A model generated the notes under the pieces. It searched no databases, had not been told where the DNA came from, and worked only from the letters and a program-made list of their open reading frames with translations. From Mycoavidus cysteinexigens_B (GTDB lineage: Bacteria; Pseudomonadota; Gammaproteobacteria; Burkholderiales; Burkholderiaceae): a stretch of DNA of 64,000 nt. A program made the translations under genes and the position numbers. The DNA is taken from contig JASSUG010000003.1 in assembly GCA_031963465.1 (NCBI GenBank), positions 192,595 to 256,594 of the forward strand, read 5' to 3'. Below, one piece after another: positions 29,923-38,100 of the stretch (the first letter of the stretch is position 1; every line of letters begins with the position of its first letter).

Positions 29923-30183
29923 GACGAATTAGAGACAATTTTATTTGTAGGCCCCCAATTGTAAAGTCGTATCTGGGCAAAATTCAAAAGTCGTTTATGA
30001 CGCCGCTGTTCCTTGATATAGGGGCGCGGTATGGCGACACCAGGTACGATCACAATGACAATGCAAGAAGTAGATCGGCTGAAAGTGATTCAATCCGTTG
30101 TAGACGGCCATCGGGGATCAACCGAACGTAAAGTGCATTTAAGCCTGATCGTCAATCCTTACTTGTTCCAAAGTAGCAAATAA
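29923..30183 (+). mobile_element. ISNCY-like element, left end and transposase N-terminal fragment
   Basis: The putative element end (29925-29944) is followed by an ATG at 30031 opening 50 codons with ITMTMQEVDRLKVIQSVVDG, typical of the start of ISNCY-family transposases. The sequence then leaves the family and stops at 30181-30183. Only the 5' end survives. Confidence 0.65.
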
Positions 30184-30398
30184 TATTACTTAAAACTGTG
30201 TATTTCATGATTTTTGATGCACTTTCTAGATAAAATGGCGCTTCTGTCCGAGCTACTCCAGAAGCATGCGGAACCGAATGGGCGATGGTTAGAAACGCTC
30301 ATTTTCTGGCCGCTGTTAGCGCTCATCTACGTCTTCCGGATAGACCAACGACTTATGTACATTTTCCATTCGGTTGATCTCCGAGGGCTGGCAACTTC
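30184..30398. other. Short gap with an unassigned open frame
   Basis: A frame from a TTG at 30214 encodes a hydrophobic stretch (LETLIFWPLLALIYVF) but has no clear ribosome site and runs into the following hairpin. I cannot support it as a gene. Confidence 0.25.
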
Positions 30399-30435
30399 AG
30401 TTCATCTCAGTTTTTTGCAAAAACTGAGATGAACT
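30399..30435. terminator. Perfect 17-bp inverted repeat, bidirectional terminator
   Basis: AGTTCATCTCAGTTTTT (30399-30415) and its exact complement (30419-30435) flank a 3-base loop. It begins 8 bp beyond the hemerythrin stop on the minus strand, so it most likely terminates that gene, with the T/A tract inside the upper stem. Confidence 0.8.
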
Positions 30436-30442
30436 ACATCAA

Positions 30443-30940
30443 CTACGCAAACTTTACCATTAACTCATCCTTACGAGCTGCCATCTGGGCACCTAGTTCA
30501 ATCATGTCTAACTTTGAGCCCTCGATCTTTGGAAACATCTCGTTCTGCTCTTCCTTGACATGATGCTTCACGTACTCGGATAACACTTTGATCTTCGCGT
30601 CGAACATTTCGCCATTGGGCTCAACGTCCTTGACTTGAGCGATGAGGTTCTTGAGGGTATCGTGTTCGACCGTTGCCTCAGGCACCAGCTCGTGGTCCTT
30701 TAAAGCTTTCTTGACGGCGGGATAAAATATCTCCTCTTCAAGCTGGGCATGGACCGTTAACTCGTTGCAAATTTGCGTGACCAAGTCTTTTTTCTTCGTG
30801 GCCGCGCGCGCTTTTTCGTATTCTTCGAAAAGCTCCTTGACGTGTTTGTGGTCAGCCCGCAGCATCGCTGTGGCTCCTAAGGTTTTTGATGCATGGGTGC
30901 TCTTCTTTGTGGTCGTCGTTGCCGTCTTTGTGCTTGTCAT
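30443..30940 (-). CDS. Hemerythrin HHE cation-binding domain protein
   Basis: 165 residues: a basic, Thr-rich N-terminal tail (TSTKTATTTTKKSTH) followed by a four-helix hemerythrin-like domain with the iron-ligand pattern. The pieces are HKHVKELFEEYE, HAQLEEEIFYP, EHDTLKNLI and HHVKEEQNEMFP. Proteins of this kind bind a di-iron centre and are linked to oxygen, NO or oxidative-stress sensing. A degraded copy lies at 23212-23586. The stop is followed by a strong hairpin. Upstream on the same strand lies a membrane-protein gene often found among stress genes. Confidence 0.9.
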   Translation of the reverse strand: MTSTKTATTTTKKSTHASKTLGATAMLRADHKHVKELFEEYEKARAATKKKDLVTQICNELTVHAQLEEEIFYPAVKKALKDHELVPEATVEHDTLKNLIAQVKDVEPNGEMFDAKIKVLSEYVKHHVKEEQNEMFPKIEGSKLDMIELGAQMAARKDELMVKFA

Positions 30941-31077
30941 GATTGAGTCCTTTAAAAGGATGTCACAAGAATGAGGGCATGAACAAAGCGATCACAATGG
31001 TGATCGCAATGGGCATACCAAGAAAAAGCAATAGCAGTGAATGCATGTTACGGCTATAAAAACCATTCTATGGCGAT

Positions 31078-32028
31078 TTATAAATCTCGGCGACGGCCGC
31101 CATACATGGCACCTAAACTGCCAAAAAAAGCACCGAAAAGCAACGATACAGAAAACCAAAGCGCTGCATAGGAAGACGCTTTGAGCACCTTGTCGGCGGA
31201 TTCCTTCGCAGTGACCTCGACCTCCTTGAGCTTCACCTGAACTTTGTCAAAGATAGCTGTCACGCGCTTTTCTGCATCGGTTTGAGCCATGCCTGTGCGT
31301 TGCGCAACCAATTGGGCAATGTAGCGCCTATCTTCTGAAGGCAAAGTGTTCGTTCGGATGCCATTGGAAAAGATACGAATCACTTCAGACTTGGAATTGG
31401 CCGAGCTGACTTCGCTGCCTGTTGGCTGAGCTGAAAATGAGCCCGTTGATGCGCTCATGTCCTTGCGAAAAAGCGAATCGACAAAGTAATCCGTGTGCTC
31501 GCCAAGGGAAGGGGCAGCGTTCTTGGCTACGGCCCCTCCAGCGCTGGCAGCGGTACCGGCTACCGAGGCAGCTGCTTCGCCGCCTCTAGTGACAATAGAG
31601 CTGATCGTTGTAGCTAGCAATGATGCGGTCAATAGCGTCGCTACGGCCCAGGTAATGAAACCATGCGCTGTGTCGCGAAAACAGATCTCGTCGGTTTGCA
31701 CGACCGCCGATTTCGTTCGCAGGCGACCGGCCAGATAGCCGCCCACACCAGACGCCGCTAGTTGCGTGAAAGTAAGCCACAAGATGGTCGACATACCTAT
31801 CGCCGCCGTGCTGGCGCCTTGGTTCGACCACGGCGAGACGGATGACAAGCCGAGGCCCATGCCAAGCATCAGAAGAATCAAGGAAAGCGCTGCTGCCCCG
31901 GCTGCGCCTGCAAAAATGGCACCCCAAGAAACGCTTGAAGTGATGGGAGCTATCTCAGTTGAATGAAGGCTGCGTGTTGCCTCGCTGCCCCCGCGTGAGG
32001 TTGTGGTGGCTAAGGTTGGTGTACTCAT
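31078..32028 (-). CDS. Conserved inner-membrane protein (PhnA-like annotation)
   Basis: 316 residues. A start at 32028 is preferred because AGAGAGGA precedes it; an upstream in-frame start at 32058 is less likely. A short polar N-terminus is followed by a membrane segment (WGAIFAGAAGAAALSLILL), a second one after SPWSNQGAS, then GYLAGRLRTK, TDEICFRDTAHGFITWAVATLL, a long Ala/Gly/Ser-rich linker and a last C-terminal segment before GGRRRDL. The pattern matches a proteobacterial family often labelled PhnA-like. Its function is not known to me. Confidence 0.75.
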   Translation of the reverse strand: MSTPTLATTTSRGGSEATRSLHSTEIAPITSSVSWGAIFAGAAGAAALSLILLMLGMGLGLSSVSPWSNQGASTAAIGMSTILWLTFTQLAASGVGGYLAGRLRTKSAVVQTDEICFRDTAHGFITWAVATLLTASLLATTISSIVTRGGEAAASVAGTAASAGGAVAKNAAPSLGEHTDYFVDSLFRKDMSASTGSFSAQPTGSEVSSANSKSEVIRIFSNGIRTNTLPSEDRRYIAQLVAQRTGMAQTDAEKRVTAIFDKVQVKLKEVEVTAKESADKVLKASSYAALWFSVSLLFGAFFGSLGAMYGGRRRDL

Positions 32029-32215
32029 CTTTTCCTCTCTATCGTGAATTAAAAGCATTGTTCTCGCAAATCAATACATCTACCTTCAAAGCATCGAGCG
32101 TAGTGTGTTTTGCCTTACAGATCTACTTGAAATTAAAAGTTTTAGATGGCTAACACAATCTAATATAGCACCATGCTGTGACTTATCAGTGGTAGATGTC
32201 CTCGAATTTTAGGGG
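32029..32215. promoter_or_regulatory. Upstream region of the membrane-protein gene
   Basis: A/T-rich 187 bp between the membrane-protein start (minus strand) and the repeat-protein fragment. AGAGAGGA before 32028 is the ribosome site. No unambiguous promoter boxes were identified. Confidence 0.35.
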
Positions 32216-32416
32216 TTGAATTGCTGCGCTTCTTGGTCTATGGCCGGCGCTTGTCAGGATGAAAATGCGTCGGTCAGGGATGCGGCAGCCCGTGCACTCA
32301 GTATGTATATTGAGCTTATTTACTTCATGCTGCCAGATTTGACGCCTAGCCAGCTTGAGAAGATTCCGTCTTTTTCAGCGGGTAAAGGGCTTAAAGAAAG
32401 TGTTGCGACACCCTAA
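32216..32416 (+). pseudogene. Fragment of a third NACHT-HEAT protein (last repeat and cap)
   Basis: The stretch GACQDENASVRDAAARAL is a unit of the HEAT-like array, followed by IELIYFMLPDLTPSQLEKI, which aligns with the start of the C-terminal cap of both large NACHT proteins (for example LDVIYALLPNLSRSEIEKL). It then diverges and stops. The rest of the gene is missing. Confidence 0.85.
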
Positions 32417-32494
32417 GCCGCGCCGCTCAAAAGCCCGCCGTAGATAGATTCGTCCTGAATCTGAAGGGATGAAGAATGTCGTGGGGAGCAAGTT

Positions 32495-32599
32495 ATGCTA
32501 ACTGCGGAAGGTGCATTGATCGAAAATGCCCATAATTTAAGCCCTCGGGTTCACATAAAAAAACAAAGTCTGATAGGTACAGCAAACTTTACTTTTTAG
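32495..32599 (+). pseudogene. Fragment of a WD40-family C-terminus
   Basis: Thirty-four codons from an ATG include LTAEGALIENAHNLSP, which matches the C-terminal tail of the WD40 protein at 51810-54455 (LTATGALIENARNLSP). The end differs and a stop follows. It shows that a further copy of that family once lay here, fused to NACHT-HEAT debris. Confidence 0.75.
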
Positions 32600-32621
32600 G
32601 CGTGAACCCTAAGCTTTTATA

Positions 32622-33425
32622 TTAACTTTTTATGTTAACCTTTGAATACGGGCTAAGAATTTGCGCCATCTGAGCGTACAATTTGGCGTTGCCCACCATA
32701 ATTTCGCCGAGTTCAGCAAAATCTGTATCTCCGGTGTAATTGCCGACCAAGCCACCCGCTTCAGTCACCATCAGGCTGCCGGCAGCCATATCCCAGAAAT
32801 GAAGCCCTTGCTCGAAAAAACCATCGAGCCGACCGGCCGCGACATTGGCCAGATCAAGTGCGGCGGCGCCCGGGCGGCGTAGGCTGGCGCACGCTTCAGT
32901 CATTTGCCCAAAAAGTTTTAAATAACTATCCATGCCTTGTTGATCGCGAAATGGAAAGCCTGTGCCAAGTAATGCGTCAGCTAACCGGTCGCGGCGCGCT
33001 ACGCGCAGACGGCGGTCATTTAGGTAGGCGCCGCTGCCACGCGAAGCAGTATAGAGATCATTGCGGGTTGGATCGTAGATCACCGCCTGCATAATCACGT
33101 CTTTATGTGAGAGCGCAATCGATACGCAATAATACGGAAAGCCGTGAATAAAATTCGTGGTGCCGTCCAGCGGGTCAATAATCCACTGATAGTCAGAGCA
33201 GGATTGCCCAGAATGGCCCGACTCTTCGGCCAAAATAGCGTGTTTTGGATAAGCCGTCAGCAAGATTTCGATAATCGCCGCCTCAGCGGCTTTATCTACC
33301 TCAGTCACAAAATCATTGTGTTGTTTCTTGCTCACTTGAATGTGATCAAGGTCAAGCGAAGCACGGGTAATAATCTGCCCGGCCCGGCGCGCGGCCTTGA
33401 CGGCAGTATTGAGCATAGGATGCAT
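32622..33425 (-). CDS. suhB: Inositol-1-monophosphatase family protein
   Basis: 267 residues from the ATG at 33425, preceded by AAAAGGA; an upstream in-frame start at 33455 lacks such a site. It carries the Mg-dependent phosphatase motifs LAEESG, IDPLDGTTNF and WDMAAGSLMVTEAGG. SuhB hydrolyses inositol monophosphates and in E. coli also acts in rRNA antitermination. It is divergent from trmJ with a shared 170-bp promoter region, the usual Burkholderia arrangement. Confidence 0.94.
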   Translation of the reverse strand: MHPMLNTAVKAARRAGQIITRASLDLDHIQVSKKQHNDFVTEVDKAAEAAIIEILLTAYPKHAILAEESGHSGQSCSDYQWIIDPLDGTTNFIHGFPYYCVSIALSHKDVIMQAVIYDPTRNDLYTASRGSGAYLNDRRLRVARRDRLADALLGTGFPFRDQQGMDSYLKLFGQMTEACASLRRPGAAALDLANVAAGRLDGFFEQGLHFWDMAAGSLMVTEAGGLVGNYTGDTDFAELGEIMVGNAKLYAQMAQILSPYSKVNIKS

Positions 33426-33595
33426 GAATGAGGTCCTTTTACCAGCTTTTTGCAAATTTATAACCCTCTATTTTAACGGACTTATGGACTTTCGAGGGGT
33501 AGATATATGCTTCATGCAGGGTTTGCGCCTACGCATGGGCGGCATAAGCATTTACAATTGCCTAAAATTTGCTAAATAAGGAAGCAGGACTGGCT
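33426..33595. promoter_or_regulatory. Divergent suhB / trmJ promoter region
   Basis: Between the two starts lie 170 bp. AAAAGGA serves suhB on the minus strand and GCAGGA serves trmJ on the plus strand. Promoter boxes were not resolved. Confidence 0.5.
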
Positions 33596-34480
33596 ATGAC
33601 AAAAGATCTCACCGGCCTGGCCGACCCTCTTAATGAGCTGACGGCCCATACCTCCTGTATGCCACAAAAAAATGAACTGGGAACGACCCCGATCGCATCA
33701 CCGCAGAGTTTAGGGTGTGATGTGAGATTGACGCGCTTTGTACTGGTTGAGCCTAGCCACCCAGGTAATGTCGGCGCTGCTGCGCGGGCCTTGAAAACCA
33801 TGGGGTTTACCCGGCTGGTGCTGGTCAAACCGCGCGAGCTCAATGTGCTTAAGCATCCTGACGCGATTGCGATGGCCAGTGGCGCACAGGATGTACTCGC
33901 GTCTGTACAGGTGGTCGATGCGCTTGAGGAAGCCTTAGTTGGCGTGCAATGGTCGGTTGCGCTCTCGGCTCGGCCGCGTGATTATAGTCCGCCGATCTTC
34001 ACGCCCCGTGCGGCAGCACAACAGGCGTGTTTATTGGCTACAGGGGGTGGCGTTGCCTATGTGTTTGGTAATGAGCGGGTTGGTTTATCCAATGCAGACG
34101 TTGAGCGTTGCAGTGCGCTGGTGCATATTCCGGCTAATCCAGTCTACAGTTCACTGAACCTTGCGCAGGCCGTGCAGGTACTCGCTTATGAACTCAGGAT
34201 GGCCGGCCTTGATCAGGCCAGTAGTGATCATGCACCTGCGTTGGCCCATGGCTTGTCAGTGAGCGTGCTTGCCACCAACGACGAAATTGAACAGATGTTT
34301 GCGCATCTTGAAAATGCATTGATTGCCTTAGATTTTTTAGATCCGGCACAGCCGAAAAAATTGATGCCTAGGCTGCGGCGGCTGTTTGCACGCACGGGGC
34401 TTGAACGTGAGGAAATCAATATTTTGCGTGGCCTAGCCAAACACATTGTATTGAAAACAAGCTCATCTGGTGTGGCGTAG
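33596..34480 (+). CDS. trmJ: tRNA (cytidine/uridine-2'-O-)-methyltransferase TrmJ
   Basis: 294 residues from the ATG at 33596; an in-frame TTG at 33569 is less likely because AGGA sits before the ATG. This SPOUT methyltransferase has VEPSHPGNVGAAARALKTMGF, then VFGNERVGLSN and IPANPVYSSLNLAQAVQVLAYE, the SAM-binding trefoil-knot motifs. It methylates position 32 of the tRNA anticodon loop. The N-terminal about 45 residues before the domain are not conserved in what I know of the family. The 3' end overlaps lpxH by 18 bp on the opposite strand. Confidence 0.92.
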   Translation: MTKDLTGLADPLNELTAHTSCMPQKNELGTTPIASPQSLGCDVRLTRFVLVEPSHPGNVGAAARALKTMGFTRLVLVKPRELNVLKHPDAIAMASGAQDVLASVQVVDALEEALVGVQWSVALSARPRDYSPPIFTPRAAAQQACLLATGGGVAYVFGNERVGLSNADVERCSALVHIPANPVYSSLNLAQAVQVLAYELRMAGLDQASSDHAPALAHGLSVSVLATNDEIEQMFAHLENALIALDFLDPAQPKKLMPRLRRLFARTGLEREEINILRGLAKHIVLKTSSSGVA

Positions 34481-35293
34481 TGCGGAAAAATCTAGCGGCC
34501 ACGCCATCAGGCCGCTTTGATCCAGCTTTAGATACCCGCCACGTGGGTTGCCATGATCGTAATCCCAATCGGTCAGTACCCAGCGTGTTGCAGCGCCATG
34601 CTGGTGTTGGGCGGGCCGGTGAGTATGGCCATGAATCAGGGTGGTGGTGCCGTGTTGGGCAAAAAGTTGCCGCACGGCAGCTTCTGTCACATCTCCTAGC
34701 ATCTGTTCACGCGGGCGTTTTTGCGCACGGCTACGGGCCCGGATGCGTGCGGCTAGCGCTAGCCGCCAAGGTAACGGCCAGCTCAGAAAAAAGCGCTGCA
34801 GCGCTCGGCAGCGTACAATTTTTCTAAACCCTTGATAGAAACGATCGGCAGTGCATAGCGCATCGCCATGCGCGAGTGTAATGCGCATGCCAAAGGCATC
34901 AATCATCGATGGATCCTCTAGCATCTTCGCCCCTGCTGCTTGAGCCAAATGCGTGCCCAGCAAAAAATCCCGGTTGCCAGGCATGATGTAAAGTTGAATG
35001 CCGCGCTCAGTCAGGGTGTGTAACTGCGTGCTGATCTCTTTGGCAAAGGGCGTGACGAGCATATCGTCGCCAATCCAATACTCAAATAAATCGCCAAGAA
35101 TATAAACCGCCTGCGCATCGTTTGCGGTGATCTCGATAAAATGCCTAAACGCGGCCACGGTAGATGGAATGGCCGCGCTTAGATGTAAGTCCGAAATAAA
35201 ATAAACCGGCCGTGCATCGGTTGGCTGATGACTCATGAGGTTATTCGATGAACTACTCATAAGGTCATTCGATGCACTGCCAGGTTTAGGCAT
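34463..35293 (-). CDS. lpxH: UDP-2,3-diacylglucosamine hydrolase
   Basis: Lipid A pathway metallophosphoesterase that yields lipid X. Motifs: YFISDLHLS, LGDLFEYWIGDD, GNRDFLLG and HGHTHRP. The start is uncertain: the ATG at 35293 lies 13 bp after the ppiB stop with AAGGA upstream and gives 276 residues; a later ATG in frame (MSHQPTDARP, about 236 bases in from the ppiB stop region would be too far, so the one 8 residues before the first domain strand is meant) gives about 257, closer to the family. The extra N-terminus contains an 8-residue near-duplication (SNDLMSSS / SNNLMSHQ), so the leader may be a recent start-codon duplication. Cotranscribed with ppiB. Confidence 0.92.
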   Translation of the reverse strand: MPKPGSASNDLMSSSSNNLMSHQPTDARPVYFISDLHLSAAIPSTVAAFRHFIEITANDAQAVYILGDLFEYWIGDDMLVTPFAKEISTQLHTLTERGIQLYIMPGNRDFLLGTHLAQAAGAKMLEDPSMIDAFGMRITLAHGDALCTADRFYQGFRKIVRCRALQRFFLSWPLPWRLALAARIRARSRAQKRPREQMLGDVTEAAVRQLFAQHGTTTLIHGHTHRPAQHQHGAATRWVLTDWDYDHGNPRGGYLKLDQSGLMAWPLDFSALRHTR

Positions 35294-35306
35294 TCCTGAA
35301 AATTCC

Positions 35307-35801
35307 TTACTCAACGATGAGCGCTTTTTGGAGCACGACGTTTTCAAGGGGGACATCTTGATGGCCGTTCTTAGAGCCTGTTTTGACTGCTTTGATGGTA
35401 TCGATGACGTCTAAGCCTTCTACCACTTTACCAAACACGCAATAGCCCCAGCCTTGTGGGGTAGGGTTGGAGAAGTCTAAAAAGGCATTATCTGTCACAT
35501 TAATGAAGAACTGCGCTGAGGCTGAATGCGGGTCGCTGGTGCGGGCCATGGCAATCGCGCCACGCGTGTTTTTTAAACCGTTATCAGCTTCATTAGCAAT
35601 CTGAGCATCCGTGGGTTTTTGTTGCATAGCGGTATCAAAGCCCCCGCCTTGAATCATAAAATTTGAGATAACACGATGAAAAATCGTATTGTCGTAATGT
35701 CCTTTTTTGACATAGTTGATAAAGTTTTCGACCGTCTTAGGTGCTTTTTCAGCGTCGAGTTCGAGTTTAATGACGCCATGGTTGGTGTGAAATTCGATCA
35801 T
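35307..35801 (-). CDS. ppiB: Cytoplasmic peptidyl-prolyl cis-trans isomerase (cyclophilin)
   Basis: 164 residues, no signal peptide, so the cytoplasmic type. Cyclophilin core: FHRVISNFMIQGGGF (catalytic Arg), AMARTSDPHSASAQFFIN and WGYCVFGKVVEG. The ATG at 35801 is preceded by AAGGATATC. It lies 13 bp upstream of lpxH, and a TPR-protein gene lies 130 bp upstream on the same strand, as in Burkholderia. Confidence 0.96.
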   Translation of the reverse strand: MIEFHTNHGVIKLELDAEKAPKTVENFINYVKKGHYDNTIFHRVISNFMIQGGGFDTAMQQKPTDAQIANEADNGLKNTRGAIAMARTSDPHSASAQFFINVTDNAFLDFSNPTPQGWGYCVFGKVVEGLDVIDTIKAVKTGSKNGHQDVPLENVVLQKALIVE

Positions 35802-35933
35802 CAAAGATATCCTTATTAAAATAAAAGTGGAAAAAAAGTAGGCGGATAAAATCCACCGGCAATAGAGAAACTCTCTTCACTCCGTGTGAAGGTAGTTAAC
35901 CCTCATATAAAACAGGATGCTAAGGGCGTCTCT

Positions 35934-36545
35934 CTATTTTAAGCCACTGGTGGCCGGCGCGATAGTAAGAGGGCTAGCAGGGTCATGACCTAGTTTGGCA
36001 GGCATGGCTAGAATAGCGTCTATTTGCTGTTGCCGCTGAGCAGAAAACGTATCGCGCGGCTTGAGCTCAAGCGCCTGTTGATATGCTTGGGCGGCAAGTT
36101 GTAAATAGAGCGCGCCTAGATTTTGCTGCGTTAGCGCATAGTCAGGGCTAGCGCTAACTGCCGTTTCCAGTGCTACGCGTGCCGCTTCATAGGCGCCATG
36201 CTTGCTATGTAGATAGGCTAGGTTATTGTAGGGCTCAGGTAATTCTGGATAGCGTTGGATAAGGTCCTGGAACGCGCTCACGGCTTCGTCATCGCGGCCA
36301 AGTTGGGTCAGCATGGTGGCGTGCTTAAAGCGTGCTTGCACATCGTTAGGATGTTTTTTGATGCGTTGCTCTAGCGGGTGCAGTTGAGCGGTGAGTCCAG
36401 CGTGCTCAGCGTTGGCAACATGGCCGGTGGGTAGACTCCTGTCCACAGCCAGTTTGGATTGCCCGTAGGCGCTACTGAGGGTGCCGCCGGCGCATAGGAG
36501 GAATATCCAAATACGCGCAGCATAGGCCAGGCTGGGGGTCTTCAT
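35934..36545 (-). CDS. Exported TPR-repeat protein
   Basis: 203 residues from the ATG at 36545 (an in-frame GTG at 36557 is the alternative). A signal peptide with core IWIFLLCAGGTLSSAYG precedes TPR units: PNDVQARFKHATMLTQLGR, YPELPEPYNNLAYLHSKHG and SPDYALTQQNLGALYLQLA. It probably acts in the periplasm as a protein-binding scaffold; partner unknown. Divergent from cysS. Confidence 0.8.
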   Translation of the reverse strand: MKTPSLAYAARIWIFLLCAGGTLSSAYGQSKLAVDRSLPTGHVANAEHAGLTAQLHPLEQRIKKHPNDVQARFKHATMLTQLGRDDEAVSAFQDLIQRYPELPEPYNNLAYLHSKHGAYEAARVALETAVSASPDYALTQQNLGALYLQLAAQAYQQALELKPRDTFSAQRQQQIDAILAMPAKLGHDPASPLTIAPATSGLK

Positions 36546-36665
36546 AGCTTTATCCACAATGTTATACTCTTGACCATTTTAACAAAACGTTCTCTATTTT
36601 CCAAAATTCCGGTGCGTAAACTTTAGCCTGTAGGTAAAGTATCGACGGCCGGCTCACGGTTTTCT

Positions 36666-38057
36666 ATGAATTCACTGCGCATCTATAACACGCTTACGCG
36701 CGACAAGCAGATTTTTATACCCCTGGTGGCTGGCGAAGTCCAGATGTATGTCTGTGGCGTGACGGTGTATGACTATTGTCATCTTGGGCATGCGCGCGTC
36801 ATGATTGTTTTTGACATGGTTAGACGTTGGCTGCGCACGCTTGGCTATCGGGTCACTTATGCCCAGAATATTACGGATATTGATGACAAAATCATTCGCC
36901 GCGCCCTAGAAAACGGTGAGACCATTGCCGCGCTGACCGCACGCTTTACCCGTGCGATGCATGAAGATGCTGCGGCACTGGGGGTGGAACGTCCCGATCT
37001 TGAGCCGCGTGCGACAGAATTTGTGCCGCAGATGCTGGCGCTGATTGAGGCCTTGGAAAAAAACGGCTATGCCTATCAGGCGGCCGATGGCGATGTGAAT
37101 TACGCGGTGCGCAAATTTGCCGCGTATGGCCAGCTCGCGGGCTTTGTTCCCGATGATTTGCGCGCCGGCGAGCGCATTGCGGCCAACGCGGCTAAGCAAG
37201 ACCCGCTTGATTTTGTTTTATGGAAGCGCGCCAAGCCCGATGAGCCGGCCGATACCCGCTGGGATTCTAAATGGGGCAGTGGGCGGCCTGGTTGGCATAT
37301 TGAGTGCTCGGCGATGAGTTGTTCATTGCTTGGCAATACATTCGATATTCATGGTGGCGGCCAAGATTTGCAGTTTCCGCACCATGAAAATGAAATCGCG
37401 CAAAGCGAGGGAGCTAATGGGCACGCATTTGTGAATTACTGGATGCATAATGCCTATGTGCAGATCGATGATGAAAAAATGTCGAAGTCGCTGGGTAACT
37501 TTTCTACAATTCGCGATGTGTTAGCTAATTTTGATGCAGAAGTGGTGCGCTTTTTTATCTTGCGCACTCACTATCGCAGCCCAATTAATTACAGCGACAC
37601 TCATCTTGAGGATGCGCGCGGTGGGTTGACACGTCTTTATACGGCGCTGAAAGAGACTGAACCGGATAGCTTGCCGCTGGATTGGAATGAAGCGCATGCG
37701 CAACGGTTTCACGCGGCCATGAACGATGACTTTAATACGCCGATCGCGGTTGCTGTACTGTTCGAGTTAGCGCTCGCCGTGAATAAAAACCGGGATCCAA
37801 TACTGGCCCGGCAGTTAAAGGGCTTAGCTGAGGTTCTCGGCTTGCTGGCGCGCGTGCCGCAGGCATTTTTGCAAATCACCACGGCCGTGAGCACCGCTTT
37901 GAGTGCTGAGATGATTGCCGCGCGTATTGCTGAGCGGCAAGCCGCTAAGCGTGCTAAAGATTATCGTGTAGCAGATCAAATTCGTGCAGAACTTTTGGCC
38001 GCGGGTGTGGTGCTTGAAGATAAATCCGCTGAGCTGACTGAATGGAGGCGTGCTTGA
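36666..38057 (+). CDS. cysS: Cysteinyl-tRNA synthetase
   Basis: 463 residues, class I aminoacyl-tRNA synthetase. MYVCGVTVYDYCHLGHAR contains the first zinc-ligand Cys and the HIGH-type HLGH. WHIECSAMS carries further zinc ligands, HHENEIAQSE follows, and EKMSKSLGN (near residue 270) is the KMSKS loop. Full length. Upstream the TPR gene is divergent; a DNA glycosylase gene follows 43 bp after the stop. Confidence 0.97.
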   Translation: MNSLRIYNTLTRDKQIFIPLVAGEVQMYVCGVTVYDYCHLGHARVMIVFDMVRRWLRTLGYRVTYAQNITDIDDKIIRRALENGETIAALTARFTRAMHEDAAALGVERPDLEPRATEFVPQMLALIEALEKNGYAYQAADGDVNYAVRKFAAYGQLAGFVPDDLRAGERIAANAAKQDPLDFVLWKRAKPDEPADTRWDSKWGSGRPGWHIECSAMSCSLLGNTFDIHGGGQDLQFPHHENEIAQSEGANGHAFVNYWMHNAYVQIDDEKMSKSLGNFSTIRDVLANFDAEVVRFFILRTHYRSPINYSDTHLEDARGGLTRLYTALKETEPDSLPLDWNEAHAQRFHAAMNDDFNTPIAVAVLFELALAVNKNRDPILARQLKGLAEVLGLLARVPQAFLQITTAVSTALSAEMIAARIAERQAAKRAKDYRVADQIRAELLAAGVVLEDKSAELTEWRRA

Positions 38058-38100
38058 TGAACATGGTCTGTGCACAATTTGATTCTGATAGGATAACTGC

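Noticed and set aside
30214..30432. 72-codon frame from a TTG after the ISNCY fragment
   Set aside because: Runs into the hemerythrin terminator hairpin, lacks a ribosome site and matches no family I know.
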